A program made the translations under genes and the position numbers. Below are positions 1-9,100 of a stretch of 31,674 nt of DNA, piece by piece. The first letter of the stretch is position 1; every line of letters starts with the position of its first letter. Location: NCBI GenBank assembly GCA_964457365.1, contig CAYWFP010000045.1, positions 1-31,674 on the forward strand, in the 5' to 3' direction. The notes beneath the pieces were generated by a model. It had not been told where the DNA came from. It worked only from the letters and a program-made list of their open reading frames with translations, and ran no database searches. The stretch is from CAYWFP01 sp964457365 (GTDB taxonomy: Bacteria > Planctomycetota > SZUA-567).

Positions 1-1372
1 GGTTGGCGAGGTTGCGCACCTCCTCGGCCACCACCGCGAAGCCCTTGCCGTGGCGTCCGGCACGGGCGGCCTCGACCGCGGCGTTCAGCGCCAGCAAATT
101 GGTCTGGAAAGCGATGTCGTCGATCATCTTCATGACCTTGCCGATCTCGTTGCTGGCGTCGTTGATCTCCTGCATCGCGGTCATCAACTCGGTCATCTGC
201 TCGCAGCCGCGCATGGCCGAGGCCTTCATCTTGCCCGAGCGGCCGCTGGCATCGGCGGCGTTATCGGCGTTGGACTTGGTCGCCTTGCTGATGACCGAGA
301 GCATGCTGTGGATCTGCTGCACGCTCGCGGCTTCCTTGACGGCCGAGTCGGAGAGCGAGCTGCTGGCGATGGCTATCTCGTTGGAGCTGCTGTTGACCTG
401 GGTGGCCGCGTCGTTGACCTGGCGCATGAGGAAATTGAGGCTCTCGGTCATGTCCAGCAGCGACCGGCCCAGGGTATCGCCGTCGGAAGCCAGCGGCACC
501 TCGCGCGTCAAGTCGCCCGTGGAGATGGCCTTGGCCAGTTCGGCCTTCTGCTCCAGGACACCGGCCATGGAGTTGAACGAACGGGCGATGTCGCCGAGCT
601 CGTCGCCGGCGTCGTAATCGACCTTCTGATCGAGGCGCCCCTCCTCGATCGCGCCCATGGCATTGCGGATCAACGTCAGGGGCTTGACCAGCATCGCCTG
701 CAGCACCAGGACCACGGTCAGGACGATCAACGCGTCGATGGCCAGCACCTGGATGGCGATCTGTCGGAGCTTGTAGTTGAGGGTCTCCTCGAGCGTCGTC
801 TGCATCGCCACCTGTTTCTCTTCATTGAGTTCCTGCTGCGCCTGCAGGTCCGCGAGCATCTGTTTCTTGGTCAGGAAAACCTCGACATAACCGATGGTCT
901 CGTTCTCCTTGGTCATGGCCAGCTTCTGGACGACGTAGTCGCTCCGCGGCAACGCCGAGGCGATATTGGCCTTGCCCAACGCCGCGATCTTCTGGCCGCT
1001 CCGACGCCAGAAGCTGTTGTCGGCCTGCACCTGCTCGCCGCTCTTGTCCCAGACCAGGACGGCGGTGATCTCCTGGTCGAGCATCTCGCTGCGGATCGTG
1101 GATTCGATCACCTCGGTATTGAACTCCCAGATCGAATCGGCCAGGCTGCCGGCGAGTTTCTGCGCCACCACCTCGGCCAGCTGTTGCAGCGACTTCTGCC
1201 GTTTGGTCATGAACTTTTCGAGTTGCTCATCCTCGAGGCTCTTCTGCTCCTTCATCTTCTCGGTTTCGCGGTGCTTGAAACTGTAGTAATCGTAGATGCC
1301 GAAGAGCAGCAGCGTGGCGGTGGTCGTGACGACGACGATCAGGCTGAGCTTGAACCCGATACTCATGCGCAT
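1..1372 (-). CDS. Methyl-accepting chemotaxis protein, truncated by the window edge
   Basis: Transmembrane chemoreceptor that should signal to CheA/CheW. The reading frame stays open through base 1, giving about 457 residues with no stop. The visible protein has an N-terminal membrane helix (about residues 9-28, SLIVVVTTTATLLLFGIYDY), a periplasmic sensor region of roughly 170 residues, a second membrane helix (about 205-228), a HAMP domain beginning near VKPLTLIRNAMG, and a long coiled-coil signalling domain. The cut falls just past the invariant hairpin tip (AFQTNLLALNAAVEAARAG, then HGKGFAVVAEEVRNLA). The start at 1372 is preceded by AAAGGAA at close to ideal spacing; a second ATG lies two codons later. 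It is divergent from a solute-binding protein gene, so the two might act together, although receptor ligands cannot be read from sequence. The family assignment is secure; the ligand is unknown. Confidence 0.96.
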   Translation of the reverse strand, partial: MRMSIGFKLSLIVVVTTTATLLLFGIYDYYSFKHRETEKMKEQKSLEDEQLEKFMTKRQKSLQQLAEVVAQKLAGSLADSIWEFNTEVIESTIRSEMLDQEITAVLVWDKSGEQVQADNSFWRRSGQKIAALGKANIASALPRSDYVVQKLAMTKENETIGYVEVFLTKKQMLADLQAQQELNEEKQVAMQTTLEETLNYKLRQIAIQVLAIDALIVLTVVLVLQAMLVKPLTLIRNAMGAIEEGRLDQKVDYDAGDELGDIARSFNSMAGVLEQKAELAKAISTGDLTREVPLASDGDTLGRSLLDMTESLNFLMRQVNDAATQVNSSSNEIAIASSSLSDSAVKEAASVQQIHSMLSVISKATKSNADNAADASGRSGKMKASAMRGCEQMTELMTAMQEINDASNEIGKVMKMIDDIAFQTNLLALNAAVEAARAGRHGKGFAVVAEEVRNLAN

Positions 1373-1817
1373 GGTATTTCCTTTCATGCCAGTCGAATCA
1401 TGGCGACAGTTGTTTCCGCGGCGCGATCAATTCGACTCGTGTCACCAAGCCGGATCACTTCGTTCGCGATCAAGAAGTGGCGGAGAACAACAATCGATAA
1501 TCCGCGCGCACAATGAATCGCTTGACCGAAATAGGTAGCCCGAAAGCATAAAACGGGCAAGTTAGGTTTAAATTAATAGCCGGCCAATCTTCATAAAAAA
1601 ACGATGAGCGAGGTCTTCCTTAATGCAATATTAATTCTTCCGCAATCTTTCGGTCACGTTCGCCAATTACAAACCCATATCGCGATAACGCAGGATCGCG
1701 CGCACGCTCCGCCGGGGACGAGATTGTTGCGATCCCGGAGACGAAACGGATATCGAGCATAACCGCTCGCGGCTTCGGACTACGACGACATCAACCTTTT
1801 TGACAAAGGAGAACGGA
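1373..1817. other. Divergent intergenic region between chemoreceptor and binding-protein gene
   Basis: A 445-base spacer, clearly more AT-rich than its flanks around 1560-1680, as expected for divergent promoters. It contains a short hairpin (GCCCG at 1538-1542 pairing with CGGGC at 1554-1558 across an 11-base A-rich loop) and an AT-rich near-palindrome (TTAAT...ATTAA) around 1619-1633. I found no convincing -35/-10 pair for either gene and no convincing coding frame of its own. Regulation is therefore likely but not resolved. Confidence 0.5.
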
Positions 1818-2558
1818 ATGCTGCGCAACGCACTGATGGCCCTGGGACTGGGACTTACGCTGCTGACCGGCAACGCTTTCGCGGGCGAGTTGCAGATCGT
1901 CACCGAGGAGTCGGCGCCGCTGAACTACACCGGCGACGACGGCAAGACCACCGGCATGGCGACCGAGATGGTGCAGGACATGATGAAGCGCATGGGCAAG
2001 GAGTACGCCATCAAGGTAATGCCGTGGGCGCGCGGCTACAGCATGGCCCAGAAGGAGCCGAACGTCGCGCTCTACTCGACCACGCGCATGCCCGCGCGCG
2101 AGGAGTTGTTCAAGTGGGTCGGGCCGCTGGCCGTCAAACGCTGGGTCTTGATCAAGAAGAAGGGCAACGACATCGCCGTCAACAGCCTCGACGACGCGAA
2201 GAAATTGAGCAAGATCGGCACCTACAAGGACGACGCCAAGGAGATCTTCCTCAAAAAGGAAGGCTTCACCAACCTCGCCAGCACCTCGCGTCCCGAACTC
2301 AACCTCAAGATGCTCGTCGCCGGCCGCATCGACGCGTTCATCTCCGACGAGCGCGAAGCCAAGATGCTCTGCGAGAAGACCGGGGTCGATCCGAACCTGA
2401 TCGAGCCGCTCTACGTCGTCAAGGAGGCCAAGCTCTACATGGCCTTCTCGAGGCAGACCGACGACGCGATCGTCCAGGAATGGCAGAAAGCCTACGACGC
2501 CATGGTCGCCGACGGCACGTTCAAGAAGATCACCGACAAGTGGATGAGCATGAAATAG
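1818..2558 (+). CDS. Periplasmic solute-binding protein, SBP_bac_3 family, orphan
   Basis: A 246-residue exported protein of the amino-acid-type binding fold (SBP family 3). It starts with a typical signal peptide (MLRNALMALGLGLTLLTGNAFA, likely cut after AFA), followed by the opening strand ELQIVTEESAPLNYTGDDG and the N-domain pattern PWARGYSMAQ. The second lobe includes KIGTYKDDAKEIFL and a typical ending GTFKKITDKWMS. Length is normal for the family. The ATG at 1818 is chosen because AAAGGAG (1805-1811) sits six bases upstream; an in-frame TTG at 1800 has no such support. No permease or ATPase gene is next to it, so it may feed a distant transporter or act as a soluble sensor, for instance for the divergent chemoreceptor. 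Ligand unknown. A strong terminator follows, so it is probably transcribed alone. Confidence 0.92.
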   Translation: MLRNALMALGLGLTLLTGNAFAGELQIVTEESAPLNYTGDDGKTTGMATEMVQDMMKRMGKEYAIKVMPWARGYSMAQKEPNVALYSTTRMPAREELFKWVGPLAVKRWVLIKKKGNDIAVNSLDDAKKLSKIGTYKDDAKEIFLKKEGFTNLASTSRPELNLKMLVAGRIDAFISDEREAKMLCEKTGVDPNLIEPLYVVKEAKLYMAFSRQTDDAIVQEWQKAYDAMVADGTFKKITDKWMSMK

Positions 2559-2579
2559 GATCCGCGACCGTTCAAGACA

Positions 2580-2613
2580 AAGGTGCGCACGCGAACGCAT
2601 GCGCGCCTTTTTT
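2580..2613 (+). terminator. Rho-independent terminator after the binding-protein gene
   Basis: A ten-pair stem (AAGGTGCGCA at 2580-2589 with TGCGCGCCTT at 2600-2609, one G-U pair) and a ten-base loop, ending in six T residues (2608-2613). It lies 22 bases after the stop codon and before the convergent sigma-54 activator gene. Confidence 0.88.
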
Positions 2614-2635
2614 GCGCGCCCGGTCACGCGGAAGT

Positions 2636-4009
2636 TCAATCGGCGAGGCCGGCCTCTTTCCACCGTTTCAGCCGGTCGCGCAAAGAGCGCTCGCTGATCC
2701 CGAGCGCCTGCGCGGTTCTGGCGCGGTGGTCGCCGTGGTAGTCGAGCATCTTCATCACGTGCCCGCGCTCCACTTCCTCCAGCGGCCGTGGCGCGAACGT
2801 CTTCTCCACCCCGCCGGCGAGGCTGCGTCCGGGGGCGCGTTCGAGGCCGGCGGCGATATGCTGCGCCTCGATGGTCTCGCCGCGGTTGAGGACGATGGCG
2901 CGCTCGACGATGTTCTCGAGCTCGCGGACGTTGCCCGGCCAGTCGTAGGCCTGCAGGAGTGCCACCGCCTCGTCGGCGATAGCGGAGACGCGGGTGCCGC
3001 TCTCGCGATTGTGCTTCTCGATGAAGTGGCGCACCAGCGGGACGATATCCTCCTTGCGCGCGCGCAGCGGCGGCAGGTCGACCGAAACGACGTTGAGGCG
3101 GTAGTACAGGTCCTGCCGGAAGACGCCCTCCTCGATCGCCTTCTCCAGATCGCGGTTGGAACTGGCAAGGATGCGCACGTCCGCGCGGATGGTCTCGCTC
3201 GAACCGACGCGCTCGAACTCCTTCTCCTGCAGCACGCGCAGCAGCTTGCCCTGCAGCCCCAGGTCCATCTCCGAAACCTCGTCGAGGAAGATGGTCCCGC
3301 CCTCGGCCATCTCGAACCGGCCGATGCGGCGCCGGTCGGCCCCGGTGAAGGCGCCTTTCTCGTGGCCGAAGAGCTCGCTCTCGAGCACCCCCGCCGAGAG
3401 CGCGGCGCAATTGACCCGCACGAGCGGACGTTCGCGCCGCGGGCTCTGCGCGTGCACCGCGCGCGCGACGAGCTCCTTGCCGGTGCCGGACTCGCCGCGG
3501 ATAAAGACCGTCGCCGTCGAGGCGGCGACCTGGCGGATCTTCTCGCCCACCGTCTTCATCGCCTCGCTGACGCCGACGAAGTCGTCCAGCGACCAGCGTT
3601 CGGCGAGTTCGCTCTTGAGGTACTCGTTCTCCGCCAGCAGGCGTCGGTGCTCGACCGCGCGCTTGACCACCACCTCGAGCTGATCGGCCTCGAACGGCTT
3701 GATGATGTAGTCGAACGCCCCCTTCTTCATCGCCTCCACCGCCGTCTCGACGGTGGCGAAGGCGGTCATCATCACCACCGGCAGTTTCGGATCGTTGCGC
3801 CGGGCGTTTTCCAGAAGCTCCATCCCGTCCATGCCCGGCATGCGCATATCGGTCAGCAACAGCGCGGCCGACCCGTCGACCACCGCCTCGAGCGCCTCAG
3901 CGGCGTTGCCGAAGGCGCACACCTCGTAAACACCTTCGGCGAGCGCCTCCTGGACGCCCTCGCGCATGAATTCGTCGTCGTCGACCACTACGATCTTGTT
4001 TCTGGCCAT
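2636..4009 (-). CDS. NtrC-family sigma-54-dependent response regulator
   Basis: A 457-residue transcription activator with the full three-domain layout. The receiver domain (about 1-120) has D10-D12, phosphoacceptor D54 in LLLTDMRMPG, T82 and K104. The AAA+ domain (about 145-375) has Walker A GESGTGKE (172-179), the sigma-54 contact loop GAFTGA (219-224), Walker B GGTIFLDE (237-244), and Arg-finger candidates R298 and R304. The C-terminal Fis-type helix-turn-helix is at about 425-450. It should activate RNA polymerase carrying sigma-54 once phosphorylated by the kinase encoded just upstream. Presence of a FlgN-like gene in the same cluster suggests a FlgR-like role in flagellar gene control; this is inference. 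The start is ATG at 4009. All key residues are intact. Confidence 0.96.
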   Translation of the reverse strand: MARNKIVVVDDDEFMREGVQEALAEGVYEVCAFGNAAEALEAVVDGSAALLLTDMRMPGMDGMELLENARRNDPKLPVVMMTAFATVETAVEAMKKGAFDYIIKPFEADQLEVVVKRAVEHRRLLAENEYLKSELAERWSLDDFVGVSEAMKTVGEKIRQVAASTATVFIRGESGTGKELVARAVHAQSPRRERPLVRVNCAALSAGVLESELFGHEKGAFTGADRRRIGRFEMAEGGTIFLDEVSEMDLGLQGKLLRVLQEKEFERVGSSETIRADVRILASSNRDLEKAIEEGVFRQDLYYRLNVVSVDLPPLRARKEDIVPLVRHFIEKHNRESGTRVSAIADEAVALLQAYDWPGNVRELENIVERAIVLNRGETIEAQHIAAGLERAPGRSLAGGVEKTFAPRPLEEVERGHVMKMLDYHGDHRARTAQALGISERSLRDRLKRWKEAGLAD

Positions 4010-4055
4010 GCGATTCGTTCCTTATCGTTCCAGCAAGCGTCAAGGCGCGCGCCGA

Positions 4056-5351
4056 CTACGACGGCAACGGCGCGTTATCGACCGCGACGTACGGGGCCGG
4101 AAAGCGGAAGAGAAAACGCGCGCCGCCCTCGGGGCGGCTGAACGCGCTCACGGTCCCCCCGTGATCCTGCGCGATCTTGTGCACGATGGCCAGCCCGAGG
4201 CCCGTGCCCTTGTCGCGGGTGGTGAAGAACGGGTCGAAAAGCTTGTCGCGGATCTCCTCGACGATGCCCGGCCCGTCGTCGTCCCAAGTCACCTCCAGCC
4301 AGCGGCGCCCGTCCTCCTCACGGAAGAGCGTGGCGACGCGCAGCCTCCCGCCCGCGTCCATCGCCTGCGCGGCGTTGAGCGCCACGTTCAGGAACGCCTG
4401 ACTCAGCAGGTCCCGATCGAGCAGGACCTTCTCGCCACGCGTGGCGAAGTGCTCCTCGACTGCGACGGCGTTCTCATCCAGACCGGTCGCGGCCATGTCC
4501 AGCGCGGCCCGGCAGACCGTTTCGATCGCCACCGGCCGGCGGGCGGGTTCGCGTCCGCGGGTAAAGGTGAGCATATCGGTGACGATGCGGTTGAGGCTGC
4601 CGGCGGCGGCGATGATCTTCTGCGCCAGGCGCACCTCCTTCGAATCCGCCGGCACGCGTCGCTTGAGATTGGACGCGTAGAGCTCGATGCCGCCGAGAGG
4701 GTTGCGGATCTCGTGCGCCACGCCGGCGGCCATCTCGCCCAGAGCGGCAAGCCGATCCTGCCGCGCCGCGCGCGCCTCGAGCTGCTTGATCGCGGTCAGG
4801 TCGCGAAAGGTTTCGACCGCGCCGAGCAGATCGCCGGCCTCGTTGCGGATGGGACAGGCCGAGACCGAGAGCGTTCGCGGCGTTTCGCCCTCGATCACCA
4901 CCTCGACGTTGACGAACCCCCGCCGCTCCTCCAACGCCCGGACGAGGATGCGGCCGAGTTCCCGGCAGGCCGCCGGCATCACGTCCGCCAGCGGCCGGCC
5001 CATGCGATCGTGCGCGATGTCGAGCACGACCGCGGCCGCCGACTGGTTGAACGCCATCACCCGCCGATCGGGATCGATGGCGATGACCCCGTCGGTGATG
5101 CTTTCGAGAATGTTGGCGAGGTAGTTCTTCAACGCGCTGACCTCTGTCAGCGAGGCGGAGAGTTCCTCGTTCTTCTGCTGCAACTCGCCGGTGAGTTCGC
5201 GCACGCGCTCCTGCAACCGGTCGTGCGAGCGCTTGAGCTGCACGGTCGAGGCGTCGAACGCCTTGAGCAGGCGCGCGAGTTCCTCGACGTCCTTGGCCGG
5301 CAGCAACGGTTTGTCTTCGGGCATAAGCACGATCTCTCGACTTCGGTGCAT
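4056..5351 (-). CDS. PAS-domain sensor histidine kinase, NtrB/FlgS-like, no membrane segment
   Basis: A 431-residue kinase, partner of the activator gene 46 bases downstream. Order: an N-terminal coiled coil (about 20-75, rich in L, E, K), a PAS domain (about 76-190, opening NILESITDGVIAIDPDRRV), a HisKA dimerisation domain with phosphoacceptor H213 in VAHEIRNPLGG, and an ATPase domain with the N box (N322-N326), G1 box DDDGPGI (357-363), F box DPFFTT and G2 box GTGLGLAIV (382-390). No transmembrane helix is seen, so it should sense an internal state, as FlgS or NtrB do. The start at 5351 has a weak ribosome site; ATG at 5324 (MPEDKPLL) is an equally possible start. The signal is unknown. Confidence 0.94.
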   Translation of the reverse strand: MHRSREIVLMPEDKPLLPAKDVEELARLLKAFDASTVQLKRSHDRLQERVRELTGELQQKNEELSASLTEVSALKNYLANILESITDGVIAIDPDRRVMAFNQSAAAVVLDIAHDRMGRPLADVMPAACRELGRILVRALEERRGFVNVEVVIEGETPRTLSVSACPIRNEAGDLLGAVETFRDLTAIKQLEARAARQDRLAALGEMAAGVAHEIRNPLGGIELYASNLKRRVPADSKEVRLAQKIIAAAGSLNRIVTDMLTFTRGREPARRPVAIETVCRAALDMAATGLDENAVAVEEHFATRGEKVLLDRDLLSQAFLNVALNAAQAMDAGGRLRVATLFREEDGRRWLEVTWDDDGPGIVEEIRDKLFDPFFTTRDKGTGLGLAIVHKIAQDHGGTVSAFSRPEGGARFLFRFPAPYVAVDNAPLPS

Positions 5352-5376
5352 CCGGAAGCGACGGGCAACACAGAGA

Positions 5377-5655
5377 CTAGCCGAACGGCATGATCGTCCG
5401 GCCGGCGAAGAGAGTCAGCAGCACCGCCAGCACGACGAGGACGGCGCTGAAGAAGACGCCCATGACCATTCCCGCCAGCGCCAGCCTCCCGCTTTCGACG
5501 TCGGCGCCTTCGACCCGGATCGCGTGCAGAGCGAGATAACCGCAGATCATCGCCGGGATCGAGGTCGCGATGGCCAGGAATCCGAGCAGGCCACAGATGA
5601 AGCCGGCCACGGCCAGGCCCACGACTCTGCGGGGCGCATCGCCGGGGCCGCTCAT
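5377..5655 (-). CDS. Small DUF4190-type membrane protein
   Basis: A 92-residue protein with two hydrophobic stretches (about 11-40 and 57-85) joined by a polar loop, and glycines in the pattern AGFICGLLGFLA...GYLALHAIR typical of DUF4190 proteins. Its ATG at 5655 overlaps the stop of the FlgN-like gene by four bases (ATGA), showing translational coupling. A longer in-frame reading extends upstream to 5898 but is low-complexity and sits wholly over the FlgN-like gene in another frame, so I reject the extension. The kinase gene starts 25 bases later. Molecular function is unknown; DUF4190 members are usually annotated only as membrane proteins. Its place between a flagellar-type chaperone and a soluble kinase might mean it anchors or modulates the kinase, which is speculation. 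Confidence 0.78.
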   Translation of the reverse strand: MSGPGDAPRRVVGLAVAGFICGLLGFLAIATSIPAMICGYLALHAIRVEGADVESGRLALAGMVMGVFFSAVLVVLAVLLTLFAGRTIMPFG

Positions 5656-6101
5656 CCCTGCCGGTCCTTGTAGCGCGCCTGCGGACGCGGCCTGGGGACA
5701 CCGTAGGCCTTGTGCATCATCTTGCCTTTCTGCATCTGCTGGACCTTCTGTCCCGAGGCATCCTTCGACTCCTGGAGACTGGCCTTGCCCGCGTTCTCCA
5801 GTTCGACGATCTCGCCCAGAACGCCGCGCAATTCGCCGACCACCGTTTCGATCGCCTCGCGGGTATTCTCCGGCCAGTCCTCGTGCGCCTCGGCCCACTC
5901 GTCCTTGAGCGGCGCGGCCTTCCGTTCCAAAGGTTCGATCTGCTGGATGCGGTTCTGTTTATCCGCCAGGATCGCCATCAACGTCGCGGTGTCCTTGCTG
6001 GCGATGGCGTCCTGCTGCCGTCGGGAGAGATCCAACACCTCGCGATATAAGACGAGTTGCCGTCGCAGCAATTCCTCCAGTTGGGCCGGCAAGTTCGACA
6101 T
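5652..6101 (-). CDS. FlgN-like flagellar export chaperone (probable)
   Basis: A 149-residue, almost wholly helical, soluble protein. Residues 5-65 give the FlgN pattern: a leucine-rich helix (LEELLRRQLVLYREVLDLSR), then DAIASKDTATLMAILADKQ, then IEPLERKAAPLKDEW. A second long helix covers about 75-110, followed by a basic, flexible tail. FlgN family members bind the C-termini of hook-filament junction proteins before export; length fits the family. The match is a pattern judgement, not a search result. It begins two bases after the stop of the giant TPR gene and overlaps the next gene by four bases, so all are probably translated from one message. If not FlgN, it is a generic coiled-coil protein, but the flagellar context supports the call. 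Confidence 0.65.
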   Translation of the reverse strand: MSNLPAQLEELLRRQLVLYREVLDLSRRQQDAIASKDTATLMAILADKQNRIQQIEPLERKAAPLKDEWAEAHEDWPENTREAIETVVGELRGVLGEIVELENAGKASLQESKDASGQKVQQMQKGKMMHKAYGVPRPRPQARYKDRQG

Positions 6102-6103
6102 GC

Positions 6104-9100
6104 TCAGGCCACCCCTTCCTTTTCCTTGTACTCCAGGTCCCGCAACCGTTGTTCGGCCATCTCACGCCAATACTTCGGTCCGACCGGGTCCTCCGCATCC
6201 ACCTCGGTATCTTTCAGCGTCCGCTGGGCATTGATCGCCAGGCGATAGAAACGCACCGCCTCGTCGCGCCGGTTGAGCTTGGCGAGGCACTCGGCCATCA
6301 GATACAACACCTGCGGCGCGTCGCGCGGCTGGAGTTGATCGCGCGCCTGCCGCAAGACGGCCAGCCCCTTCTCGAAAGCCTGCGGGGCGCGGGTCTTCGC
6401 CTCGGGCGATTCGTTCTCCCGGCGGACGCCTTCGTCGTACCAACTCTCGGCGAGGAGGAAGAACGCGTTGCGCCGCAACAGCTTGAGCTGCGCCGGCTGC
6501 ACGCGAGGACCATCGGTCACGCCCAGGACGGTGCGGCCGATCTCCAGCGGCAATCCTTCCCGCGGCTCGAACATCGTGTCGGGATAGCGCTCGGTATCGA
6601 TCACGTGTTGCAGATGCCCGCGGGCTTCGGCGTCGTATTCGGCACCGGCGAAGGTCGCCCGCTCGCGCAGTGTCCGCGCGAGGTAATACTCGCTGATCAG
6701 ACGCAATCGGTGAATCTCGTCGTAATCCTGGGGACTGTCGCTGCGCGCCAGCCCGAGTTTGTCCGCCGGGCTTCGCTTCAACCGGTAGCGCTCGAGGCTT
6801 TCGCGCAGCACGGCCTCGGCCTTCTCGAAATAGCCCAGCCAGGCCTGCGAAACCGGCTCGCGGTCCTCCGCCCGCGCGCTCCGCAGTTCCCGGCGGTGCG
6901 CACGTTCGGCGATACGGTACCAGGTGATGCCCAGCGCGAACGTGGCCCAGCGCCAGGGACGCGACTCGGGCGTCAACTCCGGAATGCGACGCACCTCGTT
7001 GAACGCCTGCAACGCCGTATTTACCTGCTGCACGCCGAATTCGTCCACCTCCGGATACGGCACGTCCGGATCGCCGAGCCGGTCGACGGCGTTGCCCTCC
7101 TTGTCGACCCGTTCGCCGACGAGCAGGTAGGTCGCGCCGAGATAATACAGGCTCTTCTGCCCGTCGGGCGAACCGCGATAGGCATTGTCCCGGAAGACGT
7201 TGATCGCCTCCTGGAGTTGGCCGAGATTGACATGCGCGCGGCCCAGAAGGTTACTCGCCCGACCTACGCGGTCGGAGGTGCCGTAGCGGTCGAGATACAT
7301 GTTGAACGCCTGGATCACGCGGCCGTACTGCCCGGCGGCGAAGAAACTCTCGCCGGCGTCCATCAGCGCCTCCTCGCCGCGCACCTGGTCGATGCCGACC
7401 TTCCCGGCTTCCTCGTAAGTCCGCCCCGCCCGGGCGATCAGGCGACGGGCACGCTCGTACTCGAGAAACGGGTGCGCCGCGGCCAGCCGCGCCTGGCGCA
7501 CGAAGAGGTCGGCCGTCTGCATCAGCACGTCGGCGCGTCCGGGCGCATAATTGTCCAGCAGATACTCGTTGACGTCGGTGGCGTCCTCCAACGCGCGGCG
7601 CTCGAGTGCGAGCGAGGCACGCAATTCTTCACGCGCGAGTTCGCCGCCGCGGGACTCCTGCATGTCGTTGGCCCGAGCGACGTACGCGCGCGACAGGCGC
7701 GTCAAATCGCGCACAATCCGGTCCTCGGACAAGAGCAGGTCGCTTTCCAGCGTCGTCAGTCGGCTCGCGGGCGGAAACGGCGCGATCTCCGTGCCCTTGC
7801 TCGCCTCCAGGATCTGCTGCGGCAACGCGGTATCCAACAGCATGCGGTTGAGCCATTGGCGTTCGCGTTCGTACAGCAGCGCCGGCTCGCGCTGCAACAG
7901 CACCAGCGCCGCCTCGGGGAGTATGCTGTCCTTGAACGCCTTGGCGTTATAGAGGTTTTCCCGGCCGAGGAGTTCATTGAGACGGTTGAGCAGGATGGGT
8001 TTGTAGCGGCTGGCGATCCGCGTGGTCACCGAAACCTCGCGGACGATCTGCCGCGTCTGCCGCGGCAGCAGCGTCCAGACGTGCTTGCCGGGCGAGGGCG
8101 CCTCGGCCTGGCTCTCCTCATGGATCTGCTTGCACAACCCCGTCCAGCTCTTGATGTCCTCGGGCGTCAGCAGTGCCGAGCCCTGGCGTTCCACGCCTCC
8201 GAGATAACGGACCCGGGCACGCTCGAGCTGAAGCTCGTCGAGATACGTCTCGGTGACTCCGAGCAGGCAGGCGAGCTCGACTTCGCGCGTGAAATAACGC
8301 TTGCGCGTATGCACGAAGAGTTTTCGCGCCTGGTCGAGTCGTCCTTCGACACGGAGCGAGCGCGCGATCATCACCCGCGCGGCGCCCTTGTACTCCTCGG
8401 TCGCGCTGGCGCCGGCCCCCTCGAAGAAATCCCGCGCCTGCGTCAGAAGCGCGTTGCGCTCGGCCACCTGGGTCTTGCGCGGCTGCACCCCCAGCGTCGT
8501 CGCCAGCCCCAACGCCCCCTGCCCCGAGAGCGAGAGCGGATCGGGAACGGCGAAACCGCCGCGCAACCACAGCCGCCCCAGCGCCCGGAGCGCGTGTTGC
8601 GTCCGTTCGGGGAGTTGCCGCCCGTTGCTGAACGTTTCCAGCGTCTGCTGCACCGCATCGGCACGCCGCCGGGTGATGTCCCAGACGGTCGGACGACCGA
8701 CGACCATGGTCTCGGCCAAGGCCAGATAGGCACGTCCGCCGTCGAAATAGGCCCGGCGCAGCATGGTTTCGGGCGCACTCGCCTCCACCACCTCGCGGTA
8801 ACGGTCCGCCGCGGCGCTGAACATCCGGCGGGCACCGGCGAGCTGGGTCTCGTCGCGCGCGGAGCCCACCGAGGCGTTCCGCAGCATCGTCTTGCCGCGC
8901 GCGAAATAGAGCCCTCCCAAGCGCATGAGGGCGAGAAAACGTTCACGCCCCCGTTCGGCGTGCAGGAGAAAGACGCGATACTCGCGCTCGGCGCGCTCGA
9001 CCTCCCCCTGCCGGTCGTAGATCGTACCGAGATGGTAGTGAATGCGGATCCTGTCCTCCTCCGCCAACTCGAACGGCCACGGCTCCAGATCCGGTCCTGT

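Noticed and set aside
1530..1560. Possible cyclic-di-GMP riboswitch (AGGTAGCCCG motif before the binding-protein gene)
   Set aside because: The GACGCAAAGC segment and the first stem of that class are missing within the needed distance; only a short hairpin remains.
2024..4141. Long plus-strand frame crossing the binding-protein gene and the sigma-54 activator
   Set aside because: It overlaps two secure genes on either strand, including a terminator, and has low-complexity composition.
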